A DNA stretch of 64,000 nucleotides from contig JAZARR010000127.1 in assembly GCA_037389465.1 (NCBI GenBank), positions 30,448 through 94,447 on the forward strand, written 5' to 3'. The position numbers were made by a program, and so were the translations under genes. The DNA comes from Baylisascaris procyonis (lineage: Eukaryota; Nematoda; Chromadorea; Rhabditida; Ascarididae). Below the pieces are notes generated by a model. The model was not told the DNA's origin. It made no database searches and was given only the letters and a program-made list of their open reading frames with translations. This document shows positions 14,293-22,013 of this stretch, piece after piece (position 1 is the first letter of the stretch; each line of letters begins with the position of its first letter).

Positions 14293-14297
14293 AATTG
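14293..14297. repeat. Target-site duplication AATTG (left)
   Basis: AATTG directly precedes the TGTCG end of the left LTR and matches 22009-22013. Five bases is usual for BEL/Pao. Confidence 0.93.
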
Positions 14298-14365
14298 TGT
14301 CGTGAACAAAACGAAGTTGGTGGTCGTATGTAGACGACAGAAAAAGATAAAGAAGAGATCGACGG

Positions 14366-14371
14366 TTTATT
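14366..14371 (-). promoter_or_regulatory. Candidate polyadenylation signal AATAAA in the 3' LTR
   Basis: TTTATT on the plus strand reads AATAAA in element orientation, about 70 nt before the LTR end. The same hexamer lies at 20935-20940 in the 5' LTR. It could direct the 3' end of R. The assignment rests only on motif and position. Confidence 0.4.
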
Positions 14372-14633
14372 AGAAAAGAGATCAACAAAGTTAAGGTCAC
14401 AATGCACGTGAAGTAAAACCAACAAGCTGCACAGGCCTGTCAAAATTAATCGGCAATATAAAAGCAATAAACGAAACAACGACAATCGAAGGCCAGAGCT
14501 TTGACTTGGGGCAGGTTGAGCGAAATGAGCAATATAACACCGAATGAGCGGGACACACCTTCAGAATATGATACTTATTGTCAACTGTCTCACGGTATGA
14601 TGCACTGAAACGCAATATAAGCACAAGAGAAAC

Positions 14634-14666
14634 GAGGTGTCGGGCGGTTGCTTTCGTGCCGACACC
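14634..14666. repeat. Hairpin plus distant inverted repeat inside the LTR
   Basis: GGTGTCGG (14636-14643) and CCGACACC (14659-14666) form a perfect 8-bp stem with a 15-nt loop. GAGGTGTCGGGCG at 14634-14646 is also the exact reverse complement of 14946-14958, the junction just 3' of the SL1 match. Both occur again in the other LTR at +6569. Confidence 0.7.
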
Positions 14667-14955
14667 CAGTTATCAACGTATCAAGGTATCAGTGCCTATC
14701 TCGTGCGGTTGATTCCGTTCACCGCAATTTCTTTTCTCCCGCTCTGAGGTTGATTCTTCGGGCTTGTGGCTACTGGACAACTTGAAAAGTAATAATTGAT
14801 TTCAACAAAGAAACCGGCCTGTTTTGATGAGGGCTCGTCCGCTTGCGCCCTTTTTCTTCTTTTTGTGCTTGGCTATACCAACCTCCTGGTTGGTCCGTCC
14901 CAAGTTTGTTCTCACGGTTCGGGGGACACCTTTTTGCGTGCGAATCGCCCGACAC

Positions 14956-14977
14956 CTCAAACTTGGGTAATTAAACC
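14956..14977 (-). promoter_or_regulatory. Exact SL1 spliced-leader sequence in the 3' LTR
   Basis: In element orientation these 22 bases begin GGTTTAATTA and end AGTTTGAG, identical to the nematode SL1 leader exon. The next bases are GTGTCG, so a GT follows directly, as at the donor of a true SL RNA. No Sm-binding site or the other SL RNA stem-loops were found in the following 100 nt, so this is not a complete SL RNA gene. Confidence 0.92.
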
Positions 14978-15009
14978 TTCTGATGCTTTACAAACAACGT
15001 AAAAACGCG

Positions 15010-15014
15010 ATATA
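15010..15014 (-). promoter_or_regulatory. TATA-like box upstream of SL1 in the LTR
   Basis: In element orientation AGTATATCG places TATAT 33-37 nt before the first G of the SL1 match, close to usual TATA spacing. The copy in the 5' LTR, which would drive the element, is at 21579-21583. If it is the core promoter, U3 is about 462 nt and R begins with SL1. Confidence 0.35.
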
Positions 15015-15439
15015 CTCGAAAAACGAATACAAAACCATCATAAAACATGATCTGAGTCAAATGCGATGATTCTGGTAATGAGCTAACGAAAAGGTACAAA
15101 CAAATGACGAGGAGAGTGAAAAAAAAACGTCACAAACTACTGACGAGATCGTGGAACTTTGAGGCAATCCACAAGTAACCATGAAAATAAAGTTTAAATT
15201 CAGAAAAAACAATGAAGAAGAAAGTGCTGACAAATGAAGTAAAGGCGCTACACTTACACGCTTACACACGACGCATTAGAAGACACGCGTTTACACACGA
15301 CCGCAACGCCGCATTAGAAGACGATATAGTCGCCACAGTCAGAGATCAACTTAGATCGTTCTTTGAGTTATTGCGTTGACACACAGTTTGATTTACTGTG
15401 TGCAGCAGCCCACTAACTCATTCGCGAATCTTCGCGACA

Positions 15440-15447
15440 CTCCGACC
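15440..15447 (-). other. Candidate polypurine tract next to the 3' LTR
   Basis: GGTCGGAG directly abuts the TGTCG start of the 3' LTR in element orientation. It is short and interrupted by TC. A longer purine run (AAGAGGGGAGGAGG) lies about 130 bp further inside, near 15575-15590. Confidence 0.4.
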
Positions 15448-15604
15448 GCAGCGAAAATACCCTTTTTAGACTGGTGCCTCGTTATCATCTATTTCGAGCG
15501 GGTACAACTGGCTTATGGGTCTGGTCCATTCATTTCCATTACCCAGTTTCACTCTTGCTGTACGTATGGATCGACCTCCTCCCCTCTTATTTCCACTATT
15601 CGAC

Positions 15605-18600
15605 CTAATTTCCACACTGCTTTGGGGGTCTCTCTTCTTCTATGATAACCACCTCGTTTATTCGCGGCTCTCTAGTTACTGATCCTCTAACGGCTCGATG
15701 ATTTCGTTGTGTTCGCTCTCGCAGCGATGTGAGATACTCTGACCGCCAGTAATTCCAGAAGCGATCGAGTGTGCTAAGTGTTGCTTTCCATCTCATTAAC
15801 ATTTTTTCTCTAGACATCACCTCCTTTGGAAGGTAGCTTGGATCTTCCTTTTCTCCCTCTTCGTTTACCGTGAAGATCAACTCAGCAGCTGGTATCAGAA
15901 AATCGATCGGCCGAATAATATCGACTGACGTTTCATGCACATAAGTGAGTGGTCTACTGTTGACTACTCCTTCTACTTCTACAATAAGTGTTCGAAACTC
16001 TTCTTCGCTTAATCGTTTTCTTCCCACTGCTTTACGAAGCGAAGTTTTGGTTAGACCTATCATTCTTTCATAAACTCCTCCTTGCCATGGAGCGAAAGGT
16101 GTTATGAAGTTCCATTTGATTTCCTCTGCTCTGCTGATTTGTCTTAGGACTTCTGCGGCGAGCGTAAAATTGCTCCCGTTGTCGCTAAATACAAGTTTAG
16201 GTTTTCCTCGTCGACTCACATATCTTTGAAAGCAGTTGAGGAACGAAGATGCTGACAAGTCATTTGCCACTTCCAAATGGACAGCGCGTGTCGTAAGACA
16301 TGTAAACAATGCTACCCAACTTTTTTGAAGTTTAATTTCATTGCCCAAAATAGCTTTCAAGTTGAACGGTCCAAAATAGTCCAGTCCCACATTTTCGAAG
16401 GCTCGCGTTACAACTGTGCGGCATGATGGTAGATCTGGCATTTTTGGAAGCTTGAACGGATGTGTGAGCCATCTACGACATTTCATGCACCTTTTCTTTA
16501 TGACCTTTTTTACCATTTCTCTCCCTTTGGCTATCCAGTATTTCGACCGCAGTTGGTTTAACGTATGGGCTGGCCCCGAATGCATTAAAATTTCGTGTTG
16601 ATGAGTAATAAGCATTTCCGTGATGGGATGTTTAGGTAGAAAAATCGGAAACTTGGTGTCTCGTGGGAGGTCTGAATAGGCAAGACGTCCTCCACATCTC
16701 CAGAGATTGTCATCGCCTCGAAAAAGCTCCCAACGCACAATCTCCGCTTTCGTGATCATTTCTTCTTGAGCCTGTCTAATGAGATGTTTTTCCGCTTCTA
16801 TTTGGTCCTCCACTCCTACTGCCTTTCTTTTCCGTTCCTTGAGGTTCTTTACGAATCTTATCACGGCAGCCGTGATTCCCTTCACTTTCCTCCAACTGTT
16901 ATACTTGCTTGCATCGATTACACAGTGATTTATGGCACAATCGTTTTCTTCTTCTGTACCGACTTCGAGCGCTGTAACTGTTGTCGTAGGTTGTTTGTTA
17001 CGGTCTCTCTTCCCTTTGCTCTTTTGAAAGATGTCTTCGCTGATTACACACTGCTGCGGATTCGAAAGTTCCCATTTCGGCCAATTCTCTTCGGATTGTC
17101 TGAGCCATGGTGGGCCATGCCACCACAAGGAACTTTCCTTAAGCTTGTCAGGATCAACACCCTTTGTCGCAATATCGCTCGGGTTTTGATCGGATGGGAC
17201 GTAACTCCACCATTTCGCCGTATTGCGCATTTGCTTTAAACAGTTTTCGATGAACCTCGTATTGATCTCTTTATCTGAACGTATCCAGTGCAACACACAT
17301 TTGCTATCGCTCCAGTAATGGGTCTCCACTTCCTCCATCGAAAGCTGTTTCTTTACGAACTCGAGTAATCGTACTCCGATGAAGGCTGCTAACAATTCGA
17401 GTCTTGGAACCGAAGCTCCCTTGACGGGGCACAGACGCGTTTTAGCCATAATTAAGTTCGTCAATACTGCACCATTTACGATTTCACGATTGTATACCGC
17501 TGCGGCGTAAGCCTGCATCGATGCATCGACAAAAACGTGCAGTTGTCTCTCCTTTGCACAACGAAAGAATATTTGACGAGGGATGTCGTTTACTGTATTA
17601 TTCCAACTTTTCTGTAATCTTTCCCACAGTAACTTCTCTTCTTCTTTCAATGAGTCATCCCATTTGTATTTCTTCTTCCATAATTCCTGAAGGAATACTT
17701 TTAATGGGACAAGCAACGGAGCCATTAATCCGAGAGGATCAAAGTGGGAGGCTACAAAGCTCAGTACTTGTCGCTTGGTTTGGGCGGCACCAATCTTGTC
17801 TTTTACACCTAGTGTTATTTTATCCTCCTTTAACGACCATGTTATTCCTAACACTTTGGTCTCTTGTACTTCTTCTCGATCTTCCGGAGGAATAGCATCA
17901 TACACTTCTTTGTTATTTGACACGAACGATCTCAAGTTCATTCCGGCACCTGCGAAAATTGCTTTTCCTTCACTACATAGTTGTATCGCTGTCTCTGAAT
18001 TTTCTGCCTGCAACATGACATTGTCTACGTACAGATTTTTTAAGATTTCTTGAGCTGTAGTGGATCCAATTTCTGTCAAATGTTTCGTCAAAGTTGCAGC
18101 AAGTAAGAATGGGCTGGAAATCATTCCGAACGGTACTCTACAAAATCGATACACTTCGATATTGTTTTCATCGACCGGACCCTTCTCTTTTACCCACAAA
18201 AACCGGGTCGTATCACGATCCTTCACATTCAGCTCCAGTTGCAGAAACGCTTTTTCTACGTCAGCAAGAACAACGTATTTAGAAGTTCGAAACCGTAACA
18301 GTATGCCTGCTAAGTCGTTTAACATCACTGGGCCTCTGAGCAATTGACTGTTCAGGGAATTACCTTTCTCGTCTTTAGCACTTGCATCAAAAACCACCCG
18401 TAATTTAGTTGTAGATTTTTGGGGGGTTAGGACTGCTTGATGTGGTATATACGAAATGAGAGGTCCATCTGGGACTTTGGGTGCCTTTTCGATTATACCT
18501 AATTCTAGCTGTTGTCGGAAGGTATCATCGTATCTTTTGAACAATTCCTCGTCTCCCTTTAAGCGTTTCAACGTGGACCTTAGTCTGCCAATGCATAGGC

Positions 18601-20824
18601 CGAAGTTATAAGGAACTTTAGGCGTGGCAGATTTCCACGGCCAGTTCACGACATATCGACCATCTTCCGATTTAGTTATTGTTGCTTTGAATTGTTCTAG
18701 TGCTGCGACATCCTCTTTTGAGTCTATTGGGTCGTCAATTCCAAGCGTTTCCAATCTCCAGAATTGGGCAATATCTGCTTCACTAGTAACTGCAGCAGAT
18801 GTCATTACTAACGCCGTATCTGCAGATGAAAAGGCTCTTTGTGTATTTAGTTTTGCATAACCACTTCCTGCTAGCATATCTCCAACTTTCGATTTGACCA
18901 GGTGGAACCCGGATGGTAATTTCTGTGAACCTTCGATCAGGTCGAAGAAGTAATCTGCACCAATTATTAGCTGCGGTTGTTCCCATTTTTCCGGAATACA
19001 CAGCCGATGCTTTTGTTTTGCGTTTGGGATGAGAATTTCGTTGGATTCAACATTTACTCTTTGAAGCTCTTTGGTCAAAAAGGGCATTGTACTGGCTCTG
19101 ATCTGTTTTTTATTTCCGTTTTTCAGTTGTAACGTAATGTTTACCTGCTTTGTATCATAACATTTCGGTTGCTGAGCGCCGAATCCCGCTATGGATATTT
19201 GGCTTCTTTTCCCAGTAGTCAGCTTCAGTTGATCACAAAGTTCTTCTGTTATGAATGATCCTTGACAACCCGCGTCAAAGAACGCAAAAATAGTTTTCCC
19301 CATTTCCGGTTTCTCCGGATTGTACACGTTCACCTCCTTACAAAGAAGCAAAACGGTCTTCTTTTCCCTTCGCTTTTGGGTGACCGCCGCTGTCAACGCC
19401 GATTCGTCAGGTGATCGGTTTACTTCCTTTTCGAAAGTGACTTTTTGTTTCCCTCTATTGTCTTCTGGTTCCTTCGGTTTACTTCCTTTCTCGGAACCAC
19501 TTTTATTCTCCCTCTTTGGGCAGAGCGCCGAGTTGTGTTCCTCTCTGCAATAGAAACACATTCCTCTCCTTGCGCAATCCTTTGCGCTATGTCCCTCTGC
19601 GAGACACCTGAAGCAAAGCCTTTTCTCTCTTATCCGACCACTGCGCTCCTTCACGGTTGCGTACTCATGGCAATCACTATTCCAGTGAGGGCCCCCGCAA
19701 AAGGCACAACTTCGTTTTTTACTTTTCGGCGCTTGATTTTCTCTCCTCCCACGGTAGTTGCTTACTGCTGAGGAAAATGCAGACGTTTCCTTTGAGTCAT
19801 ACTTTGTCGGCTTTCTGTCCCCATGACGATCTCTTCTCTGTGCCGTCATGCTACTGGTCACGCGCATTATCGTTTCTTTTCGAGCAATCAATTTGTCGAC
19901 ATACTCACGAAGTTTATCGACATTCCAAGACGGGTCTTCACTCTTTTTTTCATAAACTTCGAATAAGATCCACCTCGGCAATTTCTCTTCTACCATCAGC
20001 TCGATTATCGGATGATTCGTATCCTCATTCATCACATTTAGCTGTCTGAGAATTCTTTCGACCTCGTCTAGAACGACCCTAGGATTTCTAGGATCCGCCT
20101 GAGGCAACCTCCTCAATTCGTCATGGAGGCATTTTTTGATGAGGACTTCATTTCCATAACGCCTTTTCAAAACGTCTACCACTACTCTGTAATTGGAAGC
20201 CGTAATTGCGTATCCAGCTACTGTTGCATAAGCCGCACCCTTCAGACTACATAGTAAATAGTTGAGTTTGTTGACGTCGGGTATTGGCTGTTGATCTACT
20301 GCTGCCTCAAATGAAGACCAAAATTCAGGCCATTTGCGTATATCTCCCGAAAAAGTAGCTAGCTCCAATTTTGGGAGTTTAATTCTCGGTGCCGATCTTG
20401 GCAGTTCAGTTACCTCTTGTGCTTCAGCCTTATTTTTATCCTGTAATCCGTGGAGTAGTCTTACTGCTTTTTGTTTTCGGCTTTCGACTAGCTCAAGAGT
20501 TTCTCGAGCTTTCTCCATAACTTGGAGCACTCCATTCGGATCGTCTGCCATTTGTTGATAAATGCGATCTTCCTCTTTTGCTTCATCTCCTCTTAAACTG
20601 ATTCTCAAGGAGAGCCATTGTCCGTGATATTTTTCTAACACACCGATAGCGGCATTTATCTTATGCATGTAGCTGTCAAACTCTTCAACTTGATCTTCGA
20701 GAGAAGCAATTTGTTTAGCTGGGGGGTCGTCAATTTTTGGGACTTCTAACCCCGGGATTTCCTTCAGATACCCTATCAACCTACCCTTTGTGGGTCCCAT
20801 AGCCTGCCGATATACTCCCGACAT
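15605..20824 (-). CDS. BEL/Pao gag-pol polyprotein (1739 aa)
   Basis: One uninterrupted frame encodes the replication proteins of the element. In order: coiled-coil-like N-terminus (about 35-130); DUF1759-type gag core (about 147-320); three zinc knuckles (C373-C376-H380-C385, C404-C407-H412-C417, C423-C426-H430-C435); DUF1758-type aspartic protease with D517 in FFDAGCQGSFI; reverse transcriptase with D855 in VLADVEKAF and YVDN at 932-935; RNase H with D1100, E1143 and D1173; integrase zinc finger (H1410/H1415, C1446, C1449); integrase core D1482, D1548, E1586; and a DUF5641-type C-terminus (about 1630-1715). The RT box is YVDN rather than YVDD, and the protease box is DAG. The ATG lies 42 nt inside the 5' LTR edge, just past the primer site. 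No frameshift, stop or envelope region is seen, and 165 nt of untranslated sequence precede the 3' LTR. Confidence 0.96.
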   Translation of the reverse strand: MSGVYRQAMGPTKGRLIGYLKEIPGLEVPKIDDPPAKQIASLEDQVEEFDSYMHKINAAIGVLEKYHGQWLSLRISLRGDEAKEEDRIYQQMADDPNGVLQVMEKARETLELVESRKQKAVRLLHGLQDKNKAEAQEVTELPRSAPRIKLPKLELATFSGDIRKWPEFWSSFEAAVDQQPIPDVNKLNYLLCSLKGAAYATVAGYAITASNYRVVVDVLKRRYGNEVLIKKCLHDELRRLPQADPRNPRVVLDEVERILRQLNVMNEDTNHPIIELMVEEKLPRWILFEVYEKKSEDPSWNVDKLREYVDKLIARKETIMRVTSSMTAQRRDRHGDRKPTKYDSKETSAFSSAVSNYRGRRENQAPKSKKRSCAFCGGPHWNSDCHEYATVKERSGRIREKRLCFRCLAEGHSAKDCARRGMCFYCREEHNSALCPKRENKSGSEKGSKPKEPEDNRGKQKVTFEKEVNRSPDESALTAAVTQKRREKKTVLLLCKEVNVYNPEKPEMGKTIFAFFDAGCQGSFITEELCDQLKLTTGKRSQISIAGFGAQQPKCYDTKQVNITLQLKNGNKKQIRASTMPFLTKELQRVNVESNEILIPNAKQKHRLCIPEKWEQPQLIIGADYFFDLIEGSQKLPSGFHLVKSKVGDMLAGSGYAKLNTQRAFSSADTALVMTSAAVTSEADIAQFWRLETLGIDDPIDSKEDVAALEQFKATITKSEDGRYVVNWPWKSATPKVPYNFGLCIGRLRSTLKRLKGDEELFKRYDDTFRQQLELGIIEKAPKVPDGPLISYIPHQAVLTPQKSTTKLRVVFDASAKDEKGNSLNSQLLRGPVMLNDLAGILLRFRTSKYVVLADVEKAFLQLELNVKDRDTTRFLWVKEKGPVDENNIEVYRFCRVPFGMISSPFLLAATLTKHLTEIGSTTAQEILKNLYVDNVMLQAENSETAIQLCSEGKAIFAGAGMNLRSFVSNNKEVYDAIPPEDREEVQETKVLGITWSLKEDKITLGVKDKIGAAQTKRQVLSFVASHFDPLGLMAPLLVPLKVFLQELWKKKYKWDDSLKEEEKLLWERLQKSWNNTVNDIPRQIFFRCAKERQLHVFVDASMQAYAAAVYNREIVNGAVLTNLIMAKTRLCPVKGASVPRLELLAAFIGVRLLEFVKKQLSMEEVETHYWSDSKCVLHWIRSDKEINTRFIENCLKQMRNTAKWWSYVPSDQNPSDIATKGVDPDKLKESSLWWHGPPWLRQSEENWPKWELSNPQQCVISEDIFQKSKGKRDRNKQPTTTVTALEVGTEEENDCAINHCVIDASKYNSWRKVKGITAAVIRFVKNLKERKRKAVGVEDQIEAEKHLIRQAQEEMITKAEIVRWELFRGDDNLWRCGGRLAYSDLPRDTKFPIFLPKHPITEMLITHQHEILMHSGPAHTLNQLRSKYWIAKGREMVKKVIKKRCMKCRRWLTHPFKLPKMPDLPSCRTVVTRAFENVGLDYFGPFNLKAILGNEIKLQKSWVALFTCLTTRAVHLEVANDLSASSFLNCFQRYVSRRGKPKLVFSDNGSNFTLAAEVLRQISRAEEIKWNFITPFAPWQGGVYERMIGLTKTSLRKAVGRKRLSEEEFRTLIVEVEGVVNSRPLTYVHETSVDIIRPIDFLIPAAELIFTVNEEGEKEDPSYLPKEVMSREKMLMRWKATLSTLDRFWNYWRSEYLTSLRERTQRNHRAVRGSVTREPRINEVVIIEEERPPKQCGN

Positions 20825-20838
20825 TGTAACTGCTTAAC

Positions 20839-20856
20839 TCCCGGCTCGTGGCACCA
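20839..20856 (-). other. Candidate primer-binding site
   Basis: In element orientation TGGTGCCACGAGCCGGGA starts 10 nt inside the 5' LTR and begins with TGG, the complement of a tRNA CCA end. I could not match the remaining bases to a specific tRNA. Confidence 0.6.
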
Positions 20857-20866
20857 AAATTTTTTC

Positions 20867-22008
20867 CGTCGTGAACAAAACGAAGGTGGTGGTCGTATGT
20901 AGACGACAGAAAAAGATAAAGAAGAGATCGACGGTTTATTAGAAAAGAGATCAACAAAGTTAAGGTCACAATGCACGTGAAGTAAAACCAACAAGCTGCA
21001 CAGGCCTGTCAAAATTAATCGGCAATATAAAAGCAATAAACGAAACAACGACAATCGAAGGCCAGAGCTTTGACTTGGGGCAGGTTGAGCGAAATGAGCA
21101 ATATAACACCGAATGAGCGGGACACACCTTCAGAATATGATACTTATTGTCAACTGTCTCACGGTATGATGCACTGAAACGCAATATAAGCACAAGAGAA
21201 ACGAGGTGTCGGGCGGTTGCTTTCGTGCCGACACCCAGTTATCAACGTATCAAGGTATCAGTGCCTATCTCGTGCGGTTGATTCCGTTCACCGCAATTTC
21301 TTTTCTCCCGCTCTGAGGTTGATTCTTCGGGCTTGTGGCTACTGGACAACTTGAAAAGTAATAATTGATTTCAACAAAGAAACCGGCCTGTTTTGATGAG
21401 GGCTCGTCCGCTTGCGCCCTTTTTCTTCTTTTTGTGCTTGGCTATACCAACCTCCTGGTTGGTCCGTCCCAAGTTTGTTCTCACGGTTCGGGGGACACCT
21501 TTTTGCGTGCGAATCGCCCGACACCTCAAACTTGGGTAATTAAACCTTCTGATGCTTTACAAACAACGTAAAAACGCGATATACTCGAAAAACGAATACA
21601 AAACCATCATAAAACATGATCTGAGTCAAATGCGATGATTCTGGTAATGAGCTAACGAAAAGGTACAAACAAATGACGAGGAGAGTGAAAAAAAAACGTC
21701 ACAAACTACTGACGAGATCGTGGAACTTTGAGGCAATCCACAAGTAACCATGAAAATAAAGTTTAAATTCAGAAAAAACAATGAAGAAGAAAGTGCTGAC
21801 AAATGAAGTAAAGGCGCTACACTTACACGCTTACACACGACGCATTAGAAGACACGCGTTTACACACGACCGCAACGCCGCATTAGAAGACGATATAGTC
21901 GCCACAGTCAGAGATCAACTTAGATCGTTCTTTGAGTTATTGCGTTGACACACAGTTTGATTTACTGTGTGCAGCAGCCCACTAACTCATTCGCGAATCT
22001 TCGCGACA
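20867..22008 (-). repeat. 5' LTR of the BEL/Pao element (1142 bp)
   Basis: Gap-free copy of 14298-15439 with two differences, both within the last 20 nt in element orientation (20867 and 20886). Its internal end reads CG where the 3' LTR has the canonical CA. This is the promoter copy and it carries the second SL1 match at 21525-21546. Confidence 0.97.
21525..21546 (-). promoter_or_regulatory. Exact SL1 spliced-leader sequence in the 5' LTR
   Basis: Identical to 14956-14977. In the 5' LTR it is placed where the element's transcript could start, with the TATA-like box at 21579-21583 just upstream in sense orientation. Confidence 0.92.
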
Positions 22009-22013
22009 AATTG
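22009..22013. repeat. Target-site duplication AATTG (right)
   Basis: AATTG directly follows the right LTR and matches 14293-14297. Confidence 0.93.

Larger units (their letters stand above)
14298..15439 (-). repeat. 3' LTR of the BEL/Pao element (1142 bp)
   Basis: It aligns to 20867-22008 at a constant offset of 6569 with no gaps. I found two mismatches, at 14298 (T here, C there) and 14317 (T here, G there). In element orientation it starts TGTCGCGAAG and ends GTTCACGACA, giving the inverted ends TGTCG/CGACA. It contains an exact SL1 leader at 14956-14977, a TATA-like box just upstream of it in sense orientation, and an AATAAA near its 3' end. Confidence 0.97.
14293..22013 (-). mobile_element. 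Complete BEL/Pao LTR retrotransposon with target duplications
   Basis: The element proper spans 14298-22008 (7711 bp) on the minus strand: 5' LTR 20867-22008, internal part 15440-20866, 3' LTR 14298-15439. It is flanked by the 5-bp duplication AATTG at 14293-14297 and 22009-22013. The internal part has a TGG-starting primer-binding site, a single gag-protease-RT-RNase H-integrase frame and no envelope gene. Domain order and the BEL-type gag and C-terminal domains place it in BEL/Pao. LTR identity (two mismatches in 1142 bp), matching target duplications and an uninterrupted frame show a recent insertion that may still be competent. Confidence 0.97.

Noticed and set aside
14934..14977. A complete SL RNA gene within the LTR
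   Set aside because: The leader exon is exact, but the downstream sequence lacks an Sm site and the usual 3' stem-loops within about 100 nt, so only the leader is supported.
16416..20558. Many plus-strand open frames across the gag-pol region
   Set aside because: Antisense shadows of the single long minus-strand coding frame.
20776..21054. Open frames inside the LTRs, repeated at 14.3-15.3 kb and 20.9-21.8 kb
   Set aside because: They recur only because the LTRs are duplicated, lie mostly antisense or out of context, and show no family signature.
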